A stretch of DNA of 64,000 bases. Source: an uncultured marine group I thaumarchaeote. GTDB lineage: Archaea > Thermoproteota > Nitrososphaeria > Nitrososphaerales > Nitrosopumilaceae. Where the stretch lies: contig CACFJZ010000001.1 of the NCBI GenBank assembly GCA_902566725.1, forward strand, positions 1 through 64,000. The letters are read 5' to 3'. The notes beneath the pieces were generated by a model. That model was not told where the DNA came from. It did not search any database and saw nothing but the letters and a program-made list of their open reading frames with translations. The position numbers were made by a program, and so were the translations under genes. Below, piece by piece: positions 16,709 to 23,684 of this stretch (its first letter is position 1; each line of letters starts with the position of its first letter).

Positions 16709-17509
16709 TCACTTTTTCTTTGAGCGTTTCTTGTTAAAATACACTTTTCTTGCCATTGCCAGATAGGTTGTATGTCCAATTCCTTGATAAGAATGACGAG
16801 TTTTTCCATCTCTTGCCTCAATTCGACGTAGTAAATGCTCAGTAGATTCAATATCTGTGAATTCATGTTCCACAAATGCAGCAGATAGTTTTTCAAGTTG
16901 GTTCATAGTAGGGCAGATTGCAACAACACTTCCGCTGCTTTTTAGCATTTTTCGAACTTGAGGTAATACTTCCCAGGGATCACCAAGGTCAATTATTGCC
17001 AAATCACATTCATCAACAGGAAGTTTTTTTGATTTTTTTAGATTTTGATTATGCATAGTTACATATTTTGACATACCAGCTTTTTTGATATTTTTTTCAG
17101 CAATTTCCATGAATTTTGGTTCTACATCAAAAGTGTATACATGTCCTCTAGGTTTCACAATACTTGCAAGAAATGTAGTTAACGAGCCACTTCCGGTTCC
17201 AATTTCAACAACTTTGTAACCTGATTGAACACCAGTTCTTGCAGCAATATATCCAAGATCTTTTGGATATACAATTTGGGTACCATGTTGCATTTTCATC
17301 ACATGGTCGTGAATTGTAGGTTTAAGGAGATATACGTACTTGTCTTTGTTAGTAATTAATCTGCTTCCAAACTCTTTTCCAATTGCATCAGCATGTTTTA
17401 TAATTCCAATATGAGAATGGAATTGTTCTTTTTTTGATATTTTTAATAACCATTTTTTTGAATCGTTATAAAAAAATAAGACAAGATCACCAGCCTTTAT
17501 TTTTGCCAT
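16709..17509 (-). CDS. trmI: tRNA (adenine-N1)-methyltransferase TrmI
   Basis: Forms m1A at positions 57/58 in the T loop of tRNAs, a stabilising modification in archaea. The 266-residue protein has an N-terminal beta domain (about 1-70) and a Rossmann methyltransferase domain with the SAM motif EIGTGSGSLT (about 101-110), 'TFDVEPKFMEIAEKN' and the active-site block DLGDPWEV. A Lys/Arg-rich tail (KKRSKKK) probably adds nonspecific RNA contact. It is first in a likely operon with nnrD and the M20 peptidase and lies 30 bases after the queE stop on the same strand. Confidence 0.93.
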   Translation of the reverse strand: MAKIKAGDLVLFFYNDSKKWLLKISKKEQFHSHIGIIKHADAIGKEFGSRLITNKDKYVYLLKPTIHDHVMKMQHGTQIVYPKDLGYIAARTGVQSGYKVVEIGTGSGSLTTFLASIVKPRGHVYTFDVEPKFMEIAEKNIKKAGMSKYVTMHNQNLKKSKKLPVDECDLAIIDLGDPWEVLPQVRKMLKSSGSVVAICPTMNQLEKLSAAFVEHEFTDIESTEHLLRRIEARDGKTRHSYQGIGHTTYLAMARKVYFNKKRSKKK

Positions 17510-17539
17510 GTTCAGAATCCTAATTTCCTCTGGTTATAA

Positions 17540-18220
17540 TTATTTTCCACGTTGAGCACCCCACATGGCCACATGTAGTCGTGGGGAAAATAGAAAATTA
17601 TTGGCTTTTGCCAATTCAGAAATTGATTTTTCCCGTGCACTAATTTCTTCTTTAGTTGATGCCTGAGTCATCAATTGTACATGATTTTCAGGAATATTAT
17701 ATTTGGTAACAAATTTTTTGATTTCTGGTATATCAGATTCATTTTCTACAACATACTTGAAAAAACAATTTTCTTGATTTGCAAAGAAGTAATAGCACTC
17801 ATCATTCTCGTACAATTCCAAAGGATTTCCAGAGTTTTCGGTTTTTGGAGATACATTCCATTGATCAACAAGATCAGTTAACATTTTGTTTGGTAATATT
17901 GTACAATTAGTTTCAATTTCAACATAAAAATCTGGTTTTAGAAATGAAAGTAGGTCAGCAAGATCATCTTGTTGAAGTAATGGTTCACCGCCAGTTATGA
18001 CTAGATGTTTTATTTCAAGATCCAAAATTCGTTCTTTGATTTCTTCAAGTGTCATTTCTTTTACTTCTTTTGTGTAATCATAATTTTTCCAGTCCCACGT
18101 GTATTTAGTATCGCACCAAGTACATTTCAAATTACATTGAGCAGTTCTTAGAAAAATTGCAGGTTTACCAAAGTTGGGTCCTTCACCTTGAATTGATTTG
18201 AAAATTTCATTTATCTGCAT
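17540..18220 (-). CDS. queE: 7-carboxy-7-deazaguanine synthase (radical SAM)
   Basis: Radical SAM enzyme that contracts the ring of 6-carboxytetrahydropterin to the 7-deazaguanine precursor used for archaeosine in archaeal tRNA. The 226-residue protein starts MQINEIFKSIQGEGPNFG, holds the cluster motif CNLKCTWC (C-x3-C-x2-C, about residues 29-36) and the GGEPLLQ block. I use the ATG at 18220; a TTG two codons upstream is less likely because a TATA element (18243-18248) is centred 25 nt before this ATG. It is divergent from the 122-residue gene at 18273 over a 52-base spacer. Other archaeosine genes are not in the window. Confidence 0.94.
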   Translation of the reverse strand: MQINEIFKSIQGEGPNFGKPAIFLRTAQCNLKCTWCDTKYTWDWKNYDYTKEVKEMTLEEIKERILDLEIKHLVITGGEPLLQQDDLADLLSFLKPDFYVEIETNCTILPNKMLTDLVDQWNVSPKTENSGNPLELYENDECYYFFANQENCFFKYVVENESDIPEIKKFVTKYNIPENHVQLMTQASTKEEISAREKSISELAKANNFLFSPRLHVAMWGAQRGK

Positions 18221-18242
18221 GAACAACGATATTTCATATACC

Positions 18243-18248
18243 TTATAT
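18243..18248. promoter_or_regulatory. Shared TATA element between queE and the 18273 gene
   Basis: TTATAT is the only good TATA in the spacer and lies about 25.5 nt before the queE ATG on one side and 27.5 nt before the GTG at 18273 on the other. Both genes could therefore be transcribed leaderless from one near-symmetric element. Seen in sequence; use in both directions is inferred. Confidence 0.5.
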
Positions 18249-18272
18249 CCTAAACTCTCATTCTAGTCAGTA

Positions 18273-18641
18273 GTGATTAAAGAATTAATCATACGATTTG
18301 ATTATCATAGTGGAAAAACGGTAAAAAGATTGCAAGAGTTAGAATTAGAAAAAAAGACGCTAAAAGATACTGAAAAGATTGACAAACTCAAAGAAGAGAT
18401 AGATCTACTACAACAAGAATATGAATCAAAGTTAAAGCCAATAGTATTAGAAATTGCATTTAATATTGATGCACAGATGAAGAAGATGTCAGATGATGAG
18501 ATTTTTGAAAAGTTTCAAGTTAGAGGTGCAACGCCATCAATGATAGCAGATTGTGTTTACAAGATTTGCCAACAATTAGAGAGACAACCATCACGTAAAT
18601 CAATTTTAGAAATGATGCCTGAGAGATTCAAAGAAGATTAG
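18273..18641 (+). CDS. Conserved helical protein of unknown function (122 aa)
   Basis: A 122-residue, mostly helical protein. The N-terminal strand IKELIIRFDYHSG is followed by a strong coiled coil (about 18-55, rich in Leu, Lys and Glu: KRLQELELEKKTLKD) and a C-terminal domain with 'RGATPSMIADCVYKICQQLE' and 'SRKSILEMMPERF'. No catalytic motif is seen. It starts with GTG at 18273, placed about 27 nt after a TATA element. Its stop overlaps the stop of the next, convergent gene by 4 bases. The function is not recognised. Confidence 0.75.
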   Translation: MIKELIIRFDYHSGKTVKRLQELELEKKTLKDTEKIDKLKEEIDLLQQEYESKLKPIVLEIAFNIDAQMKKMSDDEIFEKFQVRGATPSMIADCVYKICQQLERQPSRKSILEMMPERFKED

Positions 18642-18919
18642 ATTTCAGGACTATAACTAACAATTTTTTTCCAGCCTTCAGTGTCAGTACACTGTTCATT
18701 AGTCATTCGGGAAAATAGTAAGTCATTCATTTTTGCAAATTTTTCAGTGTCAAAGTTTGATTCTTCCATGTTTTCAATCATTTGGTTCGCCAAGCTCATA
18801 CATGCTTGTTCATGAAGATTTATCGCATTTGATGGAAAGATAGTATTGGTTACAGCTATTGTAGCAATTATTCCGATTCCTGCAATCAATCCAATTTTTA
18901 CAACTTTGCTTAAATCCAT
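18638..18919 (-). CDS. Small membrane-anchored protein of unknown function (93 aa)
   Basis: A 93-residue protein with one N-terminal hydrophobic segment (IGLIAGIGIIATIAVTNTIF, about residues 8-27) that serves as a signal anchor, followed by a polar exterior domain with two cysteines (ACMSLANQ and EQCTDTEG) that could form a disulfide outside the cell. Convergent with the preceding gene, overlapping by 4 bases. Family not recognised. Confidence 0.7.
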   Translation of the reverse strand: MDLSKVVKIGLIAGIGIIATIAVTNTIFPSNAINLHEQACMSLANQMIENMEESNFDTEKFAKMNDLLFSRMTNEQCTDTEGWKKIVSYSPEI

Positions 18920-18982
18920 ACAATTTTACATATTATAGATAAAATAAAGAATGCCATTATTCAGGAATAAAAGAGAAAATCA

Positions 18983-18988
18983 TTTTAA
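18983..18988 (+). promoter_or_regulatory. TATA-like element of the 19011 zinc-finger gene
   Basis: TTTTAA centred about 26 nt before the ATG at 19011, as expected for a leaderless transcript. Inferred. Confidence 0.35.
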
Positions 18989-19010
18989 GATCTAAGCACT
19001 ATACCTTACG

Positions 19011-19205
19011 ATGAAACTTTTTGCCAAAACTGAAGAAAGCACTACAAAATGTAAGAAATGTGGTTTAGAATTGCATGACGAAGAGAGACTGAGAAGACAT
19101 GAAAAAGTTGCACACGGAAGAAAAATTGATGCCAAATGTAGGAATTGTGGTGCAGGTTTTAGAGACCCAGATGATTTAAGAAAACATAAAAAGAAATGTA
19201 AATGA
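19011..19205 (+). CDS. Small two-finger C2H2 zinc protein
   Basis: A 64-residue protein with two classical-looking C2H2 fingers: CKKCG ... RRHEKVAH (about residues 15-36) and CRNCG ... RKHKKKC (about 43-63), the second closing with Cys in place of the last His. Archaeal small C2H2 proteins are known but mostly unassigned; DNA, RNA or protein binding are all possible. It begins MKLFAK, similar to the starts of other small zinc proteins in this stretch (23454, 25584, 25996). Confidence 0.8.
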   Translation: MKLFAKTEESTTKCKKCGLELHDEERLRRHEKVAHGRKIDAKCRNCGAGFRDPDDLRKHKKKCK

Positions 19206-19388
19206 TTACAAGTGAAAATCAAGAGTTTCTTTAGAGTTTTTCTTTAGTGTTACTCGACGACGACGAATTAGAACATAATATTGTATAATTTCATAAATTT
19301 GTTCTTCTGCAGTATTGCTATGCTCATTACTTTCAAGAAGAAAGTCAAGGTAGTCTTTCTCACTTAGACGTATAGTAATTTTTCTCAG
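19206..19388 (-). CDS. Possible ribbon-helix-helix-type protein lacking a normal start codon
   Basis: An open frame of about 60-70 codons on the minus strand whose translation looks protein-like: RKITIRLSEKDYLDFLLE, then an acidic/helical middle and a basic end with RRRRVTLKK. The strand-then-helix opening resembles CopG/Arc-type ribbon-helix-helix DNA-binding domains. The frame is open up to about 19418, but contains no ATG, GTG or TTG before the domain; the boundary given is a CTG at 19386-19388. It may start at a non-standard codon, be a decayed gene, or contain a sequencing error. Its stop directly abuts the stop of the 19011 gene. Confidence 0.4.
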   Translation of the reverse strand: MRKITIRLSEKDYLDFLLESNEHSNTAEEQIYEIIQYYVLIRRRRVTLKKNSKETLDFHL

Positions 19389-19471
19389 AGTTGTATTACA
19401 AAAATGATGAATATTACAGATTCAATATGCAATTCATTAAGTAGTAGTCAATCAGAATTACACGTAAGAAA

Positions 19472-19567
19472 ATGAAAAAATGTGTTATTTGCGGATGTAA
19501 AGACCACAGATTAGTAGGGTGTATCCGTCACAAGGCAAAACAGTGCAGTTGTTATAAACAGGAATAA
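19472..19567 (+). CDS. Cysteine-rich micro-protein (31 aa)
   Basis: An ATG frame of 31 codons beginning MKKCVICGCKDH and ending with CSCYKQE. It holds six cysteines and two histidines, including C-x2-C-x-C and a late C-x-C, so one zinc ion could be bound. It lies 12 bases upstream of the TPR gene, whose own TATA-like element falls inside this frame. Too short for certainty; the Cys/His pattern is the support. Confidence 0.45.
   Translation: MKKCVICGCKDHRLVGCIRHKAKQCSCYKQE
19552..19558 (+). promoter_or_regulatory. TATA-like element of the TPR gene at 19580
   Basis: TTATAAA centred about 25 nt before the ATG at 19580, within the 3' part of the small Cys-rich frame. Position fits a leaderless transcript; inferred. 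Confidence 0.45.
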
Positions 19568-19579
19568 TTATTAAAAAAC

Positions 19580-20395
19580 ATGGGATTATTTGGAAAAAAA
19601 GAAGATCCAGAAGATTTGATGTATCAAGCAATGGCATTTTTAGAAAAAAATCAGCCAAAAGCTGCAGCAACATTATTTAAAAAAGTCACAAAGGTCGAGC
19701 CAGAAAATGTCAATGCATGGTACAATCAAGGATTAGCCCTGAATCAGTTGAAAAAATATGCAGATGCAATAACATGTTTTGACATGATAATACAAAAGAA
19801 TTCAAAAGATGCACCAGCACTAAACAATCGAGGTATTGCAATGGCAGAGCTTGGTGATGCAGAAGGAGCAATGGAATATTATGATAAAGCAATACAAGCA
19901 GATTCTAGTTACGCCCCAGCATATTATAACAAAGGAGTGTTACTCGATAAGAAATTAGAACATGAGAAAGCATTGGAAGTGTTAGATGAGGCAATTAAAA
20001 TTGATCCAAAAAAACCAAACCCGCGATTTTACAAAGGAATAGTACTTGGCAAAACAGGAAAGCATGAATTGGCTTTGAATTGTTTTGAAAATGTTTACAG
20101 AGCAAATCCACAACATCTTGACTCCTTATTTCATAAAGGAATAGAATTGGCAGAATTAGAAAGACATGAGAAAGCAATTGAAGTTTTTGATAAAATCTTA
20201 TCGAAACATCAAGGAAATATCAATGTGGTTTATGCAAAAGCCAGGAGTAAAGCAGCACTAAACGATGTAGAAGAAGCATTTGCTTTACTAAATGTTGCAA
20301 TAAAGAGTTCTAAAACAATCAAGTTATGGGCAAGAAAAGAGAAGGTTTTTGAAAAATTTTATGATGACCCAGAATTTCAGAAGATGGTAAAGTGA
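19580..20395 (+). CDS. Tetratricopeptide-repeat protein
   Basis: A 271-residue protein made of about seven TPR units of 34 residues (for example 'AWYNQGLALNQLKKYADAIT', 'APALNNRGIAMAELGDAEGA', 'APAYYNKGVLLDKKLEHEKA'), a scaffold for protein-protein contacts. The N-terminus MGLFGKKED is identical in type to two zinc proteins nearby. There is no signal peptide or other domain. Its stop abuts the stop of the convergent 20396 gene with no spacer. Confidence 0.88.
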   Translation: MGLFGKKEDPEDLMYQAMAFLEKNQPKAAATLFKKVTKVEPENVNAWYNQGLALNQLKKYADAITCFDMIIQKNSKDAPALNNRGIAMAELGDAEGAMEYYDKAIQADSSYAPAYYNKGVLLDKKLEHEKALEVLDEAIKIDPKKPNPRFYKGIVLGKTGKHELALNCFENVYRANPQHLDSLFHKGIELAELERHEKAIEVFDKILSKHQGNINVVYAKARSKAALNDVEEAFALLNVAIKSSKTIKLWARKEKVFEKFYDDPEFQKMVK

Positions 20396-21100
20396 CTATA
20401 GAATTTTTTTCCTAATTGCATCAATTCGTAATATTTTGATTCTTTTCTTAGGGCCAATTAACCTAGCCTCAAAAATTGGAACATAAATTTCAAGTAGATC
20501 TTTTAGTTCAATCTTTTCTTCAGATGATTTAATGCCTGTTTCAGCAGGTTTTTTTAATTTAGATATTAGTTTAGAAATTACTGCATCAGATGTAATTTCA
20601 GGTCTACGTACAGAGTCTTTATCTTCATTTATTGACTTTTTTGGATGTTTATCTAATAATTTCAAAGTATCATTGTATGACAGAGTCATCTCTTTACCAT
20701 GATGATCAAAGGAAATATCATCAATATTTTCAAGCATTACACGCTCTTGCATCTCAATTTTGACTTTATTTTTGAATGAAGGTTCTAATTTACTAAGGAC
20801 ACCTTTCTTTTTTTTGACAGGGAAAACCTCATCGTTGATTATCACTTCTTGTACGTTTTTGTCAACAGATAGGGTATGGGATGCATCTCGAATGAAATCA
20901 ACGGAATATTTACCAGACAGTAAGAGGATAGCCTCAAAATGTAATGTTAAGGAATGGAGATGAATTTCACTTTTTTTAGGTTTGTGTAATAATGTTTGAA
21001 AGAGTTTCACTTTACGCGATTCAACCATCTCTTCTGCAGCATCATAATCTAGATGAGGTTTAAGCGAAATTACTTTTGTTTTAACATCAATTTTTGCCAT
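20396..21100 (-). CDS. Conserved protein of unknown function (234 aa)
   Basis: A 234-residue, Lys-rich cytoplasmic protein. Visible features: an N-terminal 'KTKVISLKPHLDYDAAEEMVESRKVKLFQTL', a middle hydrophobic/His-rich stretch (IHLHSLTLHFEAILLLSG), a short basic KKKKG, and a C-terminal basic region. No known catalytic or metal-binding motif is recognised. Convergent with the TPR gene and divergent from the first cupin gene. Confidence 0.7.
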   Translation of the reverse strand: MAKIDVKTKVISLKPHLDYDAAEEMVESRKVKLFQTLLHKPKKSEIHLHSLTLHFEAILLLSGKYSVDFIRDASHTLSVDKNVQEVIINDEVFPVKKKKGVLSKLEPSFKNKVKIEMQERVMLENIDDISFDHHGKEMTLSYNDTLKLLDKHPKKSINEDKDSVRRPEITSDAVISKLISKLKKPAETGIKSSEEKIELKDLLEIYVPIFEARLIGPKKRIKILRIDAIRKKIL

Positions 21101-21176
21101 TTCTACATATCATATGTTCAAGTATTTTTAAGTCCTATTAACTAAAAGTCATATACAGCATACAGAGACAAAGATT

Positions 21177-21641
21177 ATGAATAAAGAGAATCTATTCACG
21201 AAAACTGGAATTCCGAGTAAAAAAGCTAAAACAAACTACTTTACAGGGAAAATTGCGGCAAAAGATATTTCAGCAAAAATCAAGCCATCTACAGAAAAAA
21301 TCTATCATGTAACATTCAAAGGTGGAGCAAGAACAAAATTACATTTTCATGATGCAGGTCAGACATTGATAGTAACTAAAGGAAAAGGAAGTTTAGTTAT
21401 GTACAAAAAAATTGGTACAGGAACAAAGACATTCAGAATTAAACAAACGAAGAAAATGAATCTCAATAAAGGAGATTGTGTTCACATTCCTGCAAATAAA
21501 CTACATACTCATGGCTCAATAAATAAAAATGAAGATTTTGCCCATATTGCAATAAACTCATTTCCAAGAAAAAATGCAGAGCCTAAAACAATATGGTTCG
21601 AATCGGATTTTAAATCAAAAGTGACAGAGAAGTTACCATAA
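21177..21641 (+). CDS. Cupin-domain protein
   Basis: A 154-residue single-domain cupin. Motif 1 is GGARTKLHFHDAGQTLIVTKGKG (His-x-His and a Gln in the usual Glu position, about residues 50-72) and motif 2 is GDCVHIPANKLHTHG (about 101-115). The metal-binding His residues are mostly kept, so a small-molecule dioxygenase, isomerase or sensor role is possible, but the substrate is unknown. The next gene, 1 base downstream, is a second cupin, so the two probably work together. Confidence 0.82.
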   Translation: MNKENLFTKTGIPSKKAKTNYFTGKIAAKDISAKIKPSTEKIYHVTFKGGARTKLHFHDAGQTLIVTKGKGSLVMYKKIGTGTKTFRIKQTKKMNLNKGDCVHIPANKLHTHGSINKNEDFAHIAINSFPRKNAEPKTIWFESDFKSKVTEKLP

Positions 21642-21642
21642 A

Positions 21643-22002
21643 TTGATTATAAAAAAAATAGAAAATATTGAAGCGTTTGAAGGTAATGAGGGTACAAAAA
21701 TAAAACAGATTATTTCACCCGAAGAAACTAACAATGCAATTCGATATAGTATAGCACACTGCACAATTAGTCCAGGTGAAAGTTCCAAGCCTCACACAAT
21801 GAAGACCAGCGAGATGTATTACATTTTAGAAGGAAGGGGAATTATGCACATAGATTCAGAAGAAAGACAAGTGAATCAAAATGACCTAATTTTTGTTCCA
21901 CCAATGTCAAAACAATTTTTAGAAAATAATGGAAAAGTGGATCTAATCATATTATGTATAGTAGATCCTGCATGGAAACAAGAAGACGAGATACTAGAAT
22001 AG
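21643..22002 (+). CDS. Cupin-domain protein
   Basis: A 119-residue cupin with motif 1 'GESSKPHTMKTSEMYYILEG' (about residues 45-64), in which the His-x-His pair is reduced to one His, and motif 2 'NDLIFVPPMSKQFLENNG'. This resembles mannose-6-phosphate-isomerase-like cupins. The start is TTG at 21643, 1 base after the previous stop; a tight two-gene unit. The paralogous neighbour retains more metal ligands. Confidence 0.82.
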   Translation: MIIKKIENIEAFEGNEGTKIKQIISPEETNNAIRYSIAHCTISPGESSKPHTMKTSEMYYILEGRGIMHIDSEERQVNQNDLIFVPPMSKQFLENNGKVDLIILCIVDPAWKQEDEILE

Positions 22003-22038
22003 GTCATGTTTTTATCATATCGCATCTAAATAGAATCG

Positions 22039-22728
22039 TTGAATTCAAGCCAGGCCTATAAAACATTACAATTACAAACTGATGCAAATTTTGAAGAAGT
22101 GAAATATGCTTATCGAAAATTAGCACTCCAATATCATCCAGACAAGAACAAAAATGAAGAAAGTGAAAAAAGATTCAAAATAATTACAGAAGCATATCAT
22201 TTTTTGAAGAATCAGAATAAACATACAGTACATCAGAAACCTCAAAAAACTCAAGAAAAATCAGATTACACACAAACCAGTAAGAGATTCTACAAAAGGA
22301 CAAAGTGGGGAAAGAACGGAGAAAATGAAACCCCTGAAGCAGACTGGGGAAAATACACAAAAGAATTTGAAGCAAATGAAGAATGGTGGAAAAGATATGA
22401 AAAGGAATTTTGGGAAAAGTATGAAAAAACAGTCAATGAACAAACAACAAAAGAACCACGGGAAGATAGAGGATTTACAAAAAAGCGTAAGGAAATAGAT
22501 TTGGGAGTGAAGGTGGATGAAAGTTTATGCATCGGATGTTGTAGTTGTGAAATGATTGCACCTGAAGTTTTTACAATTAATAAAAATACAAAGTCAAATC
22601 CAAAGTCTCGAGTTTACAATAAAAATGGAGCAAAAAATCAGAAAATAATTAATGCCGCAGAGACATGCCCTACCAAAGCAATAATTGTTGATGATCTAGA
22701 AGAAAATCAGAGAATTTACCCTTACTAA
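22039..22728 (+). CDS. J-domain-ferredoxin fusion protein (DnaJ-Fer)
   Basis: A 229-residue fusion. Residues about 1-65 form a J domain with the HPD motif that stimulates Hsp70 ATPase (YHPDKNKN). A charged, Trp- and Lys-rich linker (about 66-150) follows. The C-terminus is a single [4Fe-4S] ferredoxin domain with CIGCCSC (C-x2-C-x2-C) and a remote CPTKAI. DnaJ-ferredoxin fusions have been described in Thaumarchaeota and in plant/algal chloroplasts, with proposed gene transfer between them (known from the literature). A redox-dependent chaperone or cluster-delivery role is inferred. The start is TTG at 22039. It overlaps the convergent HIT gene by 4 bases. Confidence 0.9.
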   Translation: MNSSQAYKTLQLQTDANFEEVKYAYRKLALQYHPDKNKNEESEKRFKIITEAYHFLKNQNKHTVHQKPQKTQEKSDYTQTSKRFYKRTKWGKNGENETPEADWGKYTKEFEANEEWWKRYEKEFWEKYEKTVNEQTTKEPREDRGFTKKRKEIDLGVKVDESLCIGCCSCEMIAPEVFTINKNTKSNPKSRVYNKNGAKNQKIINAAETCPTKAIIVDDLEENQRIYPY

Positions 22729-23135
22729 TTTACCTTCAATTCATTACACATAGAATCGATTTCAGCATCTGTTAATTCAATTTTATCAGTAAACATAGAG
22801 TGAACAGGGCCTGCAGAGTCATTTCCACTACGAGGAATTAAATGAACATGAACATGAGGCACTTCCTGACCACTTTGTTTTCCATTGTGTACAGCAATCA
22901 AAGTGGAACCTTGTAAGGAATCAATCTTTTCAATCATTTTATGAACCGTGGAGAACAGTTTTTGGTTTATTGAAGAAGGCAGATCCTGAATTTTTTCATG
23001 ATGTTCTTTAGGAATAACAAGAGTGTGTCCTTTTGCAACAGGAAATGCATCAAGAAAAGAAATTGTATCGTCATCTTCATACAGAATTTTTGCGGGAATT
23101 TCTTTTGAGATAATTTTACAAAATATACAACTCAT
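22725..23135 (-). CDS. HIT-family nucleotide hydrolase
   Basis: A 136-residue histidine-triad protein. It opens with CIFCKIISKEIPAKI, the standard HIT N-terminus with two zinc-site cysteines, and carries the catalytic triad HVHVHLIPR (about residues 92-100) after 'NGKQSGQEVPH'. HIT proteins hydrolyse AMP conjugates and dinucleotide polyphosphates. I use the ATG at 23135; a GTG three codons upstream (23144) would overlap the preceding gene by 8 bases and is not needed for the fold. Confidence 0.92.
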   Translation of the reverse strand: MSCIFCKIISKEIPAKILYEDDDTISFLDAFPVAKGHTLVIPKEHHEKIQDLPSSINQKLFSTVHKMIEKIDSLQGSTLIAVHNGKQSGQEVPHVHVHLIPRSGNDSAGPVHSMFTDKIELTDAEIDSMCNELKVN

Positions 23136-23136
23136 G

Positions 23137-23421
23137 TCATTCACCAGGATTTACAATTGTTGCCCAAGGTAATCCATGTTCATAACTTATTGTAACTTTA
23201 GTGCCTTCTTTAAGATTACAGTTTTCGATAGTTTTTGGAATTTTATCAGACGTATCAACATAGCAATTTCCATCTGCAGACCTGAAAATTTCAACTTCTT
23301 CAGTCACATCTTCACGAATAAAGTTCCAAAATGGAAAAACAAGGGTAGAAAGAACGATTCCAGCAACTGCAAGTGAACCCAAAAATACTATGGCATATTT
23401 TTGGCCATCAGATAATTCCAA
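23137..23421 (-). CDS. Small membrane-anchored protein of unknown function (94 aa)
   Basis: A 94-residue protein with one transmembrane helix near the N-terminus (AIVFLGSLAVAGIVLSTLVF, about residues 10-29) and an extracytoplasmic domain of about 60 residues with two cysteines (DGNCYVD, IENCNLKEG) that may form a disulfide. The closing 'GTKVTISYEHGLPWATIVNPG' suggests a small beta domain. It lies one base from the HIT gene on the same strand. Family not recognised. Confidence 0.68.
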   Translation of the reverse strand: MELSDGQKYAIVFLGSLAVAGIVLSTLVFPFWNFIREDVTEEVEIFRSADGNCYVDTSDKIPKTIENCNLKEGTKVTISYEHGLPWATIVNPGE

Positions 23422-23453
23422 TACTTAGAGAGAGAAAGTTTGTATTAATAATT

Positions 23454-23636
23454 TTACCACATGCCGCCTTGTTCAACGCCACCCTTGGTGCTAAATTCTG
23501 GTTTCTTCTCAGGGACATTACCATGTGCTTTTTTCATGTGGCGTTCTAGTCTTTGAGGTTGATGTAATTCTAAACCACATTCTTTGCATTTGGTTTCATT
23601 TTTGTTTTTTTCTTTTTTCTTACCAAATAATCCCAT
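23454..23636 (-). CDS. Small C2H2 zinc-finger protein
   Basis: A 60-residue protein with MGLFGKKK at the start, a basic spacer, one C2H2 finger (CKECG ... RHMKKAH, about residues 17-39) and a Gly-rich tail. The finger 'KCKECGLELHQPQRLERHMKKAH' minus its first residue is closely similar to that of the 19011 gene, so the two are paralogues. A TATA element at 23658-23665 is centred about 25 nt upstream of its ATG. Confidence 0.75.
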   Translation of the reverse strand: MGLFGKKKEKNKNETKCKECGLELHQPQRLERHMKKAHGNVPEKKPEFSTKGGVEQGGMW

Positions 23637-23657
23637 ATGTTTTATTCAAACTAGATT

Positions 23658-23665
23658 GATATAAT
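23658..23665. promoter_or_regulatory. TATA element shared by the 23454 zinc-finger gene and the hydroxyacyl-CoA dehydrogenase
   Basis: GATATAAT is centred about 25 nt before the ATG of the minus-strand gene (23636) and about 24 nt before the GTG at 23685 on the plus strand. If it drives the plus-strand gene, the ATG at 23664 lies within the promoter and cannot be the start. Confidence 0.45.
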
Positions 23666-23684
23666 GGTTTTTCAAAGATGGTTC

